Assembly: GCA_013146195.2 (NCBI GenBank)
Contig: CM028379.1
Span: 57,981,693-58,045,692, forward strand
DNA from: Codonopsis lanceolata
Lineage: Eukaryota; Streptophyta; Magnoliopsida; Asterales; Campanulaceae
Length of the DNA stretch: 64,000 nucleotides
Reading direction: 5' to 3'
Below the pieces are notes generated by a model. The model saw only the letters and a program-made list of their open reading frames with translations. It had not been told where the DNA came from and ran no database searches. Each line of letters begins with the position of its first letter. Within the stretch, counting starts at the first letter, position 1. Position numbers and translations under genes: made by a program. Positions 1 through 10,778 of the stretch are shown piece by piece.

Positions 1-640
1 ATCTTGGACTTGTAACTTCTTCCTGATATTATCTTGTATTACTTTCACTCACAATAGACACTAGATGATAGGATGCCAGCTCAAGTGCTCAACTGTTTCA
101 TGGTTGAAAACTATAATACACCTATCATTAGATATGGTTGGTTTGGTGGCAGGATGTGAAATCGGTTGGGATATATTTCTTAACATTGGTCCTTTTTGAT
201 TACTGTTGCCTCGTATAGGTTTGCACTTTGCACATGATCCTATCTCTTGTGCTCTCGTAAGATATAGGAATCATTATAACTAAAAGAGTTTATGATCATA
301 GCTAATATTATTTCTCTGTTTAGTATTATTCCAAAAAAAATTCTGGTGTTATAAGCGTGTACAATTATCTTTTAAAACAAGTTCCTTATGGTCAGGCTAA
401 ACTCTATTTCTGCTTTTAGTTCAATTTAAATTAGTATATTAACTGTTTCGTTTGAGAAATTTACATTTCATCTATGAAACTTCTGCCTCCATCCGATTCA
501 GCATTTTCTATCAGGTAAATCGCTTACTTACCTTGGCGAAATTAGAGATTTCCTTTCATCTGTCACAACTATTTCAGTTATGTTATTAATTATCTGAACG
601 TTATGACTCCCAATAGGTTCAATCTATGTGAAGAGTTTAA
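1..640. other. no gene recognised
   Basis: AT-rich sequence with no ORF or repeat that I can assign. A GT-like donor after a short open stretch near 522 and an acceptor-like AG near 616 could belong to the 3' end of a gene lying to the left, but nothing in the translated pieces is recognisable. Confidence 0.3.
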
Positions 641-862
641 ATGGATCATTATCAGTTCTTTTATCACATGTTTGCTTCATATGTTATTGAGGGGAAGAGT
701 GAAGACATGAAGATTGATGTTTTGGAGCTGCAGAGCAAAGAAAAAAGAGGCAGAAGAAATCCAGAAAACATGTTTAACTCCAAGAGATTTATATTTTATA
801 ATGTTCTACTTTTTAGTTTGTACTTTTATCGAAGGTTGTTTCCAGAAAATATGTTTGAATAA
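641..862 (+). CDS. hypothetical 73-aa ORF, possible terminal exon
   Basis: An open frame of 73 codons whose middle part is charged (lysine- and glutamate-rich) and whose end is hydrophobic and aromatic. I do not recognise a family. A splice-acceptor-like CCCAATAG lies about 25 bases upstream, so it could be the last exon of a gene from the left. The base composition is like the surrounding AT-rich DNA, and chance is a fair alternative. Confidence 0.15.
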   Translation: MDHYQFFYHMFASYVIEGKSEDMKIDVLELQSKEKRGRRNPENMFNSKRFIFYNVLLFSLYFYRRLFPENMFE

Positions 863-984
863 TTGAATGTACTTTTATTGAAGGTTGTTAAATATTTTTA
901 TAAAGTTTAAGTCTTTAAAATTTCACTATATATTTGTATTAAATAGTCAAAAGTAAAAACAATCATAGTATTGGTTTGGTCTTG

Positions 985-1150
985 GTTCTAGTACGTCTTT
1001 GATTGGTTCTGGACCGGACCAATGTATTGGTTCTCACACCTATTGGGTTGGTTCCGGTTCTAATTTTTTTGAAAACCGGACTATTGGTTTGGTTCCGGTT
1101 TTCTCTTTTTTTTCAAAAAAATGGACCAACCCGGACCAAACTCACCCCTA
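985..1150. repeat. hAT-type MITE remnant
   Basis: Dense alternation of GGTTCCGG-, GGACCGGACC- and CCGGACC-type motifs ending in ACTCACCCCTA. This resembles the subterminal repeats and TIR end of the complete hAT MITE at 4010-4626. I see no matching left end or TSD, so it is probably truncated. Confidence 0.3.
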
Positions 1151-1660
1151 CGAGCAAGCCATGTAAGCTGATACAACATAGCGGCTCATCAACCGCCCAC
1201 AATGAATACATCACACGCTACCCATCAACCAGTAATAAGCTGCCAACCAGCCGGCCAACAACAGGTCCCCATGCCTAAGGGCCCCTACATCAATCATGAT
1301 CCCCAAAGGACACCACTATAAAAGGAAGCCTTCCCTTGCAAGAAAGGTAATTTAACTTGATCAGATATACACAATCGCATTAAGCACCATAGGCGATATA
1401 CATTATCACTAGAAGCTCAAGGGAACACCAAGCTCCGATACACTTATACTCCCTGATTATTGACTCTCACACCTGAGGGCTGTAGCTGGGAAACCCCCGG
1501 CACCCTAACGGTAGTCTCATTTTAGCTGACCAAAGATCAAGAACAAGCACAAAGCCCAAATATCCTATCAACTTCGGTACATCAAGTGTCCACATACACC
1601 GACGTGGACGTTGATTCAAAACACGTCAGCTCCGGTCCATTACGTGGATTACCAGTATAG
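1150..1660 (+). mobile_element. LTR-like retrotransposon remnant
   Basis: A less AT-rich block with a TATA-like CTATAAAAGG near 1317, followed by a leader-like stretch with CACCTGAGGGCTG and GGGAAACCCCC. This is the composition typical of a plant LTR with its promoter. No partner LTR, PBS or coding sequence lies next to it, so it is called a fragment. Confidence 0.3.
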
Positions 1661-1794
1661 TCACCCCATCTTTGTGGTGTGATCAAATACAAATCCAACA
1701 CCATTTGGGGGCTGATACAATGTAAAAGTGAGCTAGACTTCAGATCGATCGGCAGTAAAGGCGAGGGCTGCACCATCGCTCTGCATGAGCTCCA

Positions 1795-1885
1795 ATTGGG
1801 GTGGGTTTGGAAGGAGAATGGAGGGGGAGGTGAGGGGAAGGGGAGGGAGGGAAAGGGAGAACGAGGGAGGGAGAGTGATCGATAT
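1795..1885. repeat. purine-rich (GGGA/GGGGA) tract
   Basis: About 90 bases of almost uninterrupted G and A on the + strand. It gives long low-complexity ORFs in several frames that should not be taken as genes. Just downstream, near 1960-1990, the sequence ends in an ATGGAGGGAGTA motif like the ends of the Stowaway-type MITEs elsewhere in the window. Confidence 0.6.
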
Positions 1886-1999
1886 ATCTGCAAAAATCCG
1901 TTCGCATAAGCTAGGGGCAATTTTGGAATTATTTTTTTCCTTAAAAATTTACTTTCAAACGGGGACTCTTTGCCCGAAATGGAGGGAGTACATAATAAA

Positions 2000-2515
2000 T
2001 TATACATTGATGGACTAAAAGTGACATATTTAAAGATAAAAGTGACATTTAAATGCAAAAGTGACATACTTTCATACATAATGACTTTCACATTCATGGA
2101 CTAAAGTAACACATTTAATTGCAAAAGTGGTACATTTAAAGGTAAAAGTGACATTTAAATACAAAAGTGACATATTTTCATACATAATGACTTATACATT
2201 GATGGACTAAAGTAACACATTTAATTATAGAAGTGATACATTTAAAGATAAAAGTGACACATTTAAAGGTAAAAGTAACACACTTTCATAAATAATATAA
2301 CTTACGCATTGATGGACTAAAAGTGACACATTTAAAAGCAAAAGTGACATATTTAAAGACAAAAGTGACACAGTTTCATACATAATGACTTAAATATTGA
2401 TGGACTAAAAATGACACATTTAAAGGTAAAAGTTATACATTTAAAAGCAAAAGTGACATATTTAAAGGTAAAAATGATATATTTAAAAGTAAAAGTGACA
2501 CATTCGAGGCTAAAA
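2000..2515. repeat. AT-rich tandem repeat, about 100-bp unit
   Basis: Roughly five imperfect copies of a unit built from GATGGACTAAA, AAAAGTGACA, ACATTTAAA and TTTCATACATAATGACTT. The GATGGACTA motif recurs about every 100 bases. Copies differ by substitutions and by gain or loss of the AAAAGTGACA sub-repeat. No coding capacity. Confidence 0.75.
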
Positions 2516-2919
2516 AATTGATGATTTTCATATATAAAATTGAGGAGTGATATTGTAATTTTTCAAAGTTAAGGGATGACGCTGTAATTTTTTTAATTTT
2601 CAACCCATTTAACATGAATAACTCCTGTTACTGATTAAGATCCGTAAGACCATTTTACTTGAGACATTCTCAATAATATGTTAGTATTAAATGTGAAGGG
2701 TAAAATCTAGTCCATCCATTCTACCCAAAGAGTTAATGTTTGAAAAGTCAAATAATTTAAGGGATATATTAATAATATATTAAATTAATGTTATTGAAGT
2801 TGATCATAATTACAAAAATACTTAAGAATAATCATTATGTTTACAACATAAGTAAAGAGTTAAGATGAAAAATTATGAAAATTGTAAACCTGATTTTAAA
2901 AAAATAGACTTTCAATGTG

Positions 2920-2922
2920 AAA

Positions 2923-2987
<65 letters not shown>
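2920..2987. repeat. poly-A plus (TA)n microsatellite
   Basis: A run of more than 20 A followed by about 23 TA dinucleotides. It marks the left edge of the large inverted repeat that follows. Confidence 0.9.
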
Positions 2988-2989
<2 letters not shown>

Positions 2990-3899
2990 GGTGAGGAGCA
3001 TTATAATTGTGTCACCTCACTTTCTTTTGTTAAATCTCAATTGTGAGGGTATGACTCTTGATTTGATAAAGGTTTTTTTGTATTCTAGCGATTAACTAAT
3101 AATAATACTTAGTATTAATTAATATAAAAAGTGATATTATGATATATTTATATATATTAGCATTAGTCTTTTAACTAAAGACTTCTTCACAACAACATTT
3201 GCTAAAAACTCTAGCTAATTGGATCAATAATTTGAAGAGTTTGATATTGTGTATTTAAGTTGACAAAAACCAATATCAATATAGGGGGAGAGACCTTTTA
3301 CTAATATAGATCTCTAAATTTGAGCATTTTATTAATGTGACATTAAAATGACCATCAATTTTATTCATTAGGGTATTGAATATGTATCATTTAAAAGGAA
3401 ACCTTAAGAATTCTCTTAACTAACTCATGTAATTATATTATAACAATCATTTACTTTTTATTTGAGTACTAATAATAATTATAATAAAATGAATATAATC
3501 AATTACAATTTCTTAATTGATCTAATGGGGATATGTTCAATCAATGAGCTCGTGCATATATCAATAACATACTCAAATTTAGAGATCTATATTAGCAAAA
3601 GGTCATTCCCCCTTCTATTGACATTGATTTTTGTCAACTTAAATAAACAATATCAAACTCTTCAAATTCTTGATCCAATTACCTAGAGTTTTTAGTAAAT
3701 GTTGTTGTAAAGAAGCCTTTAGTTAAAAGAGTTATGTTAATATATATGCATCTATATCATAACATCCCTTATTATATTAATTATTATTATTAATTAATGA
3801 CTAGAATACAAAAAGTCTACATTAAATCAAGAATTATGCCCTCATAATTGAGATTTAACGAAAGAGGGTAAGGTAATACAAGCATAGTATTCCTTACTA

Positions 3900-3905
<6 letters not shown>
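2990..3905. mobile_element. foldback element: large imperfect inverted repeat
   Basis: The left arm (about 2990-3430) and right arm (about 3480-3905) are reverse complements with scattered mismatches. For example, an arm motif TAGATCTCTAAATTTGAG near 3307 is answered by CTCAAATTTAGAGATCTA near 3573. Motifs for CTCTAGCTAATTGGATCAA, TTGACAAAAACCAATATCAA and the ACTAAAGACTTCTT block pair in the same mirrored order. The loop is about 50 bp. TA-repeat tracts lie at both outer ends, as in foldback-type elements that insert into AT repeats. The transcript would form a long hairpin. Confidence 0.75.

Positions 3906-3970
<65 letters not shown>
3904..3970. repeat. (TA)n(CA)n microsatellite
   Basis: About 24 TA units followed by about 9 CA units, at the right edge of the foldback element. 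Confidence 0.9.
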
Positions 3971-3971
<1 letters not shown>

Positions 3972-4009
3972 AATTTATAAGGTTTTTATAATTTAGTTTA
4001 TAATTAAAT

Positions 4010-4626
4010 TAGGGGTGTAAGTGGTTCGGTTTGGTTTGGTTTATACCAAAACCACAAACCAAACCGCCTCCTAGTGGTTCCAAAAATCTCAAACCGAACC
4101 GAACCAAGTAAGATTTGGAACCGAACCGAACCACTCGGTTTGGTTTGGTTTTGTGGTTTATATAAATTATTTTTAATGAAATTAACCAACATTAAAAATA
4201 ACAATAAAAATAATATTTTAATTTGGAATTAACATCAAAATTAGGAAATAACCTACTAACAACAAATTATCATAAATAAAACAATACAAATTCTAAAATA
4301 AACACAAACAATGGAAGAAATAATAGTTCTCCAACAATCAAAATTTTGTTTGGTTTAGTATGCGTATATATATAAATATTATGAATAAATCAAATGTTCA
4401 AAATAGTTAATAAATGTAATATAATATATATTATAAAATAAATAAATAAAAATATATTGGTTGGTTTGGTTCGGTTCGGTTTGGTTTGGTTCGATACCAA
4501 AAACCGTGAACCGAACCGAACCACGTGGTTTTCTCATTTTTTAAACCGGAACTGAACCGTCTTCGACCAAAACCGAACCAAACCGACTGGTTTGGTTCGG
4601 TTCCGTGGTTCCGATTTACACCCCTA
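4010..4626. mobile_element. hAT-type MITE with 8-bp TSD
   Basis: The terminal inverted repeats start TAGGGGTGTAA and end TTACACCCCTA. The flanks at 4002-4009 and 4627-4634 are both AATTAAAT, a perfect 8-bp TSD as hAT transposases make. The subterminal regions are packed with GGTTCGGTTTGGTT-type motifs, typical of non-autonomous hAT elements. There is no transposase. Confidence 0.85.
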
Positions 4627-4634
4627 AATTAAAT

Positions 4635-5575
4635 GACATTAGAATACACACTTTGATAGGGTAGATAGCATTTAATGAAATCAGTTTGGGCCTTTGGGGG
4701 TATCTTCCAAAACCACTACGGGGGTTTTGGGCCTTCGCTCCCTCTCTTTCATTTCTACTGGGTTTTGGGACTATTTTGGAGAAGAAAACTCTGAATTGGC
4801 TTCAAGAATAGATTGACCATTAACTCATGTATTTGTATAGTAGTATACTTGATCTCATAAACTGTTTGGATGATGGGTGCACGCCAGGTGTTTGATTTAA
4901 GGTACAAAGAAAGAGAGAGAGATAGAGATAGAGAGAGAGCTCTGATCCATCCCATGAGATGAGACGGCTGAAATGGACTTGCATTTAAATGTGATGAGGT
5001 CAGGTTTGGCTACTTCATCAACACCAGAGTTTCTGGGTAACTTCAAATTTTCATTTATTTTCTCCCCTCTCCAAGTCCCGATTTCTGTCTATTATGCTAA
5101 GAAGTAAGAACAACCGCAACGGGCTAGTGCTATCATAGCGGTATCACACACACACATATTAAAAATACTATGAAGAAGTGATTTACTATTTCTCAAAGAC
5201 GTATTAACTTGTATAAATCTTTGGTCGAAATTTAATCAAAAATAAATCAAAACTAGACTCTTTTCATGGAACGGGGGAGTATTATAAAACATGTTAATTT
5301 TCCCTCTTTCTTGTTTTTATTATTTTCCGATATGATCAGTTATGGGGATTTTCTCTAACCGCTATCGGTTGAAAATAATTTGTGTTGCATTTAGTCAAAC
5401 CATTTCTCAATTTGTTGTGGGTACTATGGCTATGAACCATGAAGGATTTGGGTTCATATTCAAATCCTCTGTTCTGAGGGTTGCTTGGATTATTACTTAT
5501 TACGGACATGATAAGCCCTTTTAGATTGTATTCACAGTTCATGTAACTTTAAATGGCTTGTTGATGAAGGTAGAC
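4635..5575. other. intergenic; no gene
   Basis: No convincing coding sequence. A (GA)n tract lies at 4911-4940. The block at about 5360-5500 is similar to about 16145-16255 just upstream of RLK-2, so it probably belongs to the duplicated upstream region of the receptor-kinase genes. Confidence 0.5.
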
Positions 5576-5580
5576 GATTC

Positions 5581-6776
5581 TGTAAGGGTAAAATAGGCAT
5601 GACCTATTTTATCTTGTTTTCACCTTTCTTGGTCAAAGAAGGATTTTAATTTAGTCAATGTTTATTTTAGGAGTTAGATTTTGTTTAGATTATTTTTGGT
5701 AGATTGGTGTGTTTTTTGATAGGAAAATCTTTAGGAAATTCTTTTAAAAGATTTTGGAGATTTAGTTATACATGTTTGGTAACTAAATCTTTTAAAAGAT
5801 TTTAAAGATTTAGGCAACATATTTTTGGTAACTAGATTTATGTAAATAAATTAGTTATTTGATGTATCTTAGTCTTAATAGGAAACATAATCTTTCTTAA
5901 TATTGTGTTAATCTCTTTCCTAGTAGGAATTGGTTTCCTTGTGCCATGTTCTACAGTCGGTGTGCTATATATACGAGGTGATTTCGGTTGAGATGTACAC
6001 CGAGAAGCTTATACTCGTAACTTATTCAGATACCCGAAAGAGCCTAGAATCGATTCTCAGGCGTAAAATGTGTGTGCCGAGAGCTTGACACGTAGAAAAA
6101 AATCAAAAGCCGTGAGTTGAAATACGTGCAAAGCCGAGAGAGTTTAAGGCGTTTGTGCGTAAAGCTTGGTGGGCGCAGTGAGCCCGAAAGAGATTAGATC
6201 GAAAGCTATAAACTGAGCATCCTTGCCGTAGTTCTCAAGCGCTTATCCTTTTCGTAAGCCGTGGTGAAACTTCGAGAATACACCATTGTCGCCTTCATCG
6301 ATTTATCGAGAAACGCTTGCTTCGTTTGTTGCTTCACAGCTTCGTTGTCGCTGTTGTTGAAACTTCGTGAACACGGCCTTGTGTTTCCTCTGCTTTTTGT
6401 GCTTTAGCTTGTTTCGTTGTTTTGGTAGTCGTTTTAGTCTTTCTTCCCACGCTTGGTTTAGTGTTTATGTGGGTTTTTGGATTCTCCAAGATTCTATATC
6501 TTGTGAGAATTTTTTGTAAGGTTTTTCATTGAAAACATTGTTGATTTTAATAAATTTTGTGTGGCCTGAGGCTTGATCTACAAGTTTGATACTTGTAGAT
6601 TGTTTTTGTGTGATTTTCTGTCTTCCTAAGTCTGCTTGATTTTAAATCTGAAAACAAAACTTCCGCTGCTATTTTCTCGTGAAACACTTTCACATTGTTA
6701 CCGCTATTGTTGCAACATTCACGCAACATTGGGCAGAACATCGCCCATATTGAGTTTCCGTGGCATCGCTCTTTCA
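5581..6776 (+). repeat. Copia-E 5' LTR
   Basis: Identical to the 3' LTR for about the first 370 bases, then different mainly where the 3' LTR has CAG or CTG, which read here as CG, CGT or TCG. See the finding on a probable consensus artefact. Confidence 0.9.
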
Positions 6777-6778
6777 AT

Positions 6779-6790
6779 TGGTATCGAGCC
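6779..6790 (+). promoter_or_regulatory. Copia-E primer binding site
   Basis: Reads TGGTATCGAGCC, whereas the usual Copia site for initiator tRNA-Met is TGGTATCAGAGCC. The only difference is loss of the A in CAG, the same change seen throughout the adjoining LTR. Confidence 0.75.
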
Positions 6791-6827
6791 TCCTCTTGAC
6801 ATCACTAAGAGTAGATTCTGGTTGTAG

Positions 6828-7980
6828 CCATGATGGATTCTCAATATGAGAATTTTGTTCGCCCTAATACTTTGAAAAGAAAGGTTTGTATAATGATTTT
6901 TGTTGCGTTAACTCTTCGTCTCTAAAGATGGTGCGTAATCGTAATCGATTTGATGGATGCATATAAGGAGTTGTACAATGATTGGGAAAAGAGAGTTTGT
7001 CAAGTTAAGTTGCTTAAAAGGCAAATGACTTGTTAAAGAAGGCTAATGAAGAACGTATGAGTGTATTACAAGGATGGAGAGTCTGTTGACCAAGAAGGAT
7101 GTGGAGATTGAAGGTTTAAAAGAACACTCATTCAAGCCAATGAAACCATGGCTAAATGGAACTCAAGCCAACAAAAAATGGATGAGATGCTCAATTCGTA
7201 AGTCTTGTAAATCGTATTGGTTTTGTACCAAAGATGTTTGTGAGAGAGGGTGAAGGTACTGAACCTAAACAAACCCACACAAAATTTTCAAAATACAAAT
7301 TTCTTTGAAAAACCCAAATCAAGAAAGAAAAATTTTGTGTGTCATTTTTGTCATAAGCCCGGTCATATTCAACCATTTTGTTTTCTCGAAAAAGGCTATG
7401 TATGAGGATGATGTTAGGCAAGCTTTCTTGGCAAAAATCGATGTAACATCGAATGAAACGACCAATGCAACAACATTGGAAGTCTCATTCGAAGTCGTAT
7501 CGTAAATCTCATCCTCGAAAAATCAAACCGAAGTTTTTAAACGATGTGGGTTCCTAAGGGTAGTAATGACAAAGGCAAGTCCAAATATTGTGAACCCTTT
7601 GATATATGTCCCGGTTCTAAGCCGCCCTATGATGAATCTCCTCCAAAATCTTCGAACCAAAGATTCGAAACCAGTAAATCTGCACATGATCACGATTCAG
7701 CAGATGCAGTGGTTCGTGGAAAAAATTCGTGATGTTTCACCCAATGTTGTTCCTGTTGTTGTTCGGATGTTGCAACATCGGAAGAAACATTGACCACGTA
7801 ACCGGCAGAAATGAAGTCGCCGGAACAGATTCAAATCAGAAGATGATCACCCGTCAAATTGATCGACAGAAATTGACATTTTAAGCAAGATTCAGAAAAA
7901 CCATCCAATCTCTCAAGTAATAGGTGATATTCATGATGGCATATACACAAGGAGAAGAAGTAAGGTTGAATCTCAAAAAT
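6828..7980 (+). pseudogene. Copia-E gag/pol remnant
   Basis: It starts near an ATG at 6830 and is broken by stops and frameshifts. At about 7341-7382 there is a CCHC zinc knuckle (Cys-x2-Cys-x4-His-x4-Cys, reading CHFCHKPGHIQPFC), which marks the nucleocapsid part of gag. Near 7544 a VPKG motif and near 7920 a VIGDIHDGIYTRRRSK stretch resemble the pol linker of SIRE-type elements. Protease, integrase and reverse-transcriptase cores are absent, so internal deletion is likely. Some breaks may be sequence errors at CHG sites. Confidence 0.6.
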
Positions 7981-7984
7981 TTGC

Positions 7985-9538
7985 ATGCTTATCAAAATAT
8001 TTTTGAGAGAAGCCTTAAATCTTTTATGGATGCTTCAAATGATCAAAGATTATGTGTTCACATTGATGTGTTAACCTTGTTTTTTGATAACACCTATGCA
8101 TTTTTCTTAGCACAAAAATCCAGTTCATTATTCTCGAACTAATCACATTAATATAAGACACCATTTTTTTTAGAGACTTGGTTGATTATGTAAATTGTTT
8201 GCATTGAACATGTTGGGACCGAAAATCATCTTTGTCGATATAATTGCCAAGTGTCTTGTTTTTGAGAGATTTTTCAATCTTTGGTAATCTCTTGTGTTTT
8301 GTGTGCCATATGATTTTTCACTTAGTTAATTATAAAAAAAAAAAATAAAAAAAAAAAAATAAAAATAAAAATAAAAAATAAAATAAAAAATTAGGCATGA
8401 TTGCATTTTGTCTTTAGAGGGCACTCTAGATCAATTGTCTCACATGTATGTATCTCTTGTGGTTGCTTGGGAATTCATTCAAAATATGTTGTGATTTCAT
8501 TGTTATAATTCTCTCTCTCTCCCAGTTCTTGAGTATGTTTAAAGTCCACAAAGGAAAGAGCTACCTTTTGAAATTTTTGGGATGCTGCAATTTGTCAAGG
8601 TACTATGGAACTTAGGTTCTCATGGGTTGATCTTGAGTAAATTGACTCCCCTTAATTGAAAAAGTGTGAAAGCTACCTAACGGAAAAGAGCTACCTATGA
8701 ACAAGGTTGTGGCACATTTCTTTTGGGACTATGAATCTTCGGATTTCATGGGTTGATCAAAATGCAAAATTGCTTCCCTTGGTAAATAGTGTGAAAGGTT
8801 CCAAGTGGCATGTTTATATAGCTTGAAATAAAGTAGAGCTATATTTCTAGGGAAATAAAGTACCTATGGATTTTGTTGTGAAAAATTTATGATCTTGGGA
8901 GAGAAGTTTGGTTGAGAAAAATAAAAAAATGCAAAATTGAAAATAAAATCACAATTTTGGCGAATGCATCTCCCAGTGCAGTTACATTAGGAACTACATC
9001 CTTTGATCTGGTCTTTATCACTTGTGTGTGATTGCATTTTTTTTTATTTTTCTTTTGCCTAGCTTTTAGTCATCATGTTTTTAGGCATAAAATTTTAGGA
9101 CATGCATTGTTGGTATGGATATCAGCTTGGTGAAATTTTGTCCTAAAATAAACTGTGCAAATCAATTTCCAAAAATTTCCATGTTGAAAAATATTTAGTG
9201 GTTGTCTAATTTCTGTGTGGAACCAAGAGGTTTTTGAATCTGGATATGATGTGCTCAGTTATTGCTAAGTGGTGTGATCAAATCTTGGTGAACACTTTAT
9301 TGTGTTTTTTCAAAATCTTTGATGTTTGAGAATTCCTAAAAGATGTTTTATCTCTCTTCCTTTTCCGGTCAAATAGGGGGAGAGTGATCAAGTGTTTCTT
9401 GTGATGGTGATGATGATTTCTGATTTGTGCTCCTTGCACAAATTCAGGGGGAGATGAGTTTTTCTAACCAATGCAGGTTAGGTGATTTGATTGGTGTTGG
9501 ATAAACACTTGTATTTTGATTTGACCAGAAAGGTTCAA
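7985..9538 (+). other. Copia-E long 3' untranslated region
   Basis: Non-coding interior of the element, with an A/T-rich low-complexity run at about 8333-8392. It ends at the polypurine tract before 9552. No env-like frame is visible. Confidence 0.6.
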
Positions 9539-9551
9539 CAAAGGGGGAGAT

Positions 9552-10773
9552 TGTAAGGGTAAAATAGGCATGACCTATTTTATCTTGTTTTCACCTTTCT
9601 TGGTCAAAGAAGGATTTTAATTTAGTCAATGTTTATTTTAGGAGTTAGATTTTGTTTAGATTATTTTTGGTAGATTGGTGTGTTTTTTGATAGGAAAATC
9701 TTTAGGAAATTCTTTTAAAAGATTTTGGAGATTTAGTTATACATGTTTGGTAACTAAATCTTTTAAAAGATTTTAAAGATTTAGGCAACATATTTTTGGT
9801 AACTAGATTTATGTAAATAAATTAGTTATTTGATGTATCTTAGTCTTAATAGGAAACATAATCTTTCTTAATATTGTGTTAATCTCTTTCCTAGTAGGAA
9901 TTGGTTTCCTTGTGCCATGTTCTACAGGCTGGTGTGCTATATATACAGAGGTGATTTCCTGGTTGAGATGTACACCGAGAAGCTTATACTCAGAACTTAT
10001 TCAGATACCCGAAAGAGCCTAGAATCAGATTCTGTGCAGAAAACTGGTGTGTGCCGAGAGCTTGACACAGAGAAAAAAAAATCAAAAGCCGTGAGTTGAA
10101 ATACAGGCAGGCCGAGAGTTTACAGAAGTGTTTGTGCAGAAAGCTTGGTGGGCGCAGTGAGCCTGAAAGAGATTAGATCGAAAGCTATAAACTGTGAGCA
10201 TCCTTGCTGTAGTTCTGAAGCAGTTTATCCTTTCAGAAGCTGTGTGAAACTTCAGAGAATACACCATTGTCAGCTTCATCGATTTATCGAGAAACAGTTC
10301 TGTTGCTGTTGCTTCACAGTTCTGTTGCTGCTGCTGTTTGAAACTTCAGGAACACGGCCTTGTGTTTCCTGAAGTTCTGTTTTTTGTGCTTTAGCTTGTT
10401 TCGTTGTTTTGGTAGCTGTTCTTAGTCTTTCTTCCCACGTTTGGTTTAGTGTTTATGTGGGATTTTTGGTTCTCCAAGATACGATATCTTGTGAGAATTT
10501 TTGTAAGGTTTTTCATTGAAAAACATTGTTGATTTTAGTAAATTTTGTGTGGCCTTGAGGCTTGATCTACAAGTTTGATACTTGTAGATTGTTTTTGTGT
10601 GATTTTCTGTCTTCCTAAGACTGTTTGATTTTAAATCTGAAAACAAAACTTCCGCTGCTATTTTCTGTGAAACACTTTCAGTTCACAGTGTTACTGTCAT
10701 TGTTGCAACATTCACTGCAACATTGGCAGTAACATCGCTCCATATTAAGTTTCCGTGGCATCGCGTTCTTTCA
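9552..10773 (+). repeat. Copia-E 3' LTR
   Basis: 1222 bp, TG...CA, preceded by the polypurine tract and followed by TSD GATTC. Used as the reference for the LTR comparison. Confidence 0.9.
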
Positions 10774-10778
10774 GATTC

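Larger units (their letters stand above)
5581..10773 (+). mobile_element. Copia-E: SIRE-like non-autonomous LTR retrotransposon
   Basis: The LTRs at 5581-6776 and 9552-10773 both begin TGTAAGGG and end TTTCA. The flanks 5576-5580 and 10774-10778 are both GATTC, a clean 5-bp TSD. A PBS-like site follows the 5' LTR, and a polypurine tract (AAAGGGGGAGAT) abuts the 3' LTR. The 2.8-kb interior keeps a gag zinc knuckle and a short pol piece but no integrase core or reverse transcriptase, so it would need enzymes in trans. The 3' region is long, as in SIRE/Maximus elements. It sits upstream of RLK-1 and could affect its promoter, which I cannot test here. Confidence 0.9.

Noticed and set aside
1582..2097. 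171-aa ORF on the minus strand
   Set aside because: It runs through the purine/pyrimidine tract and the tandem repeat; the protein is low-complexity and has no motif.
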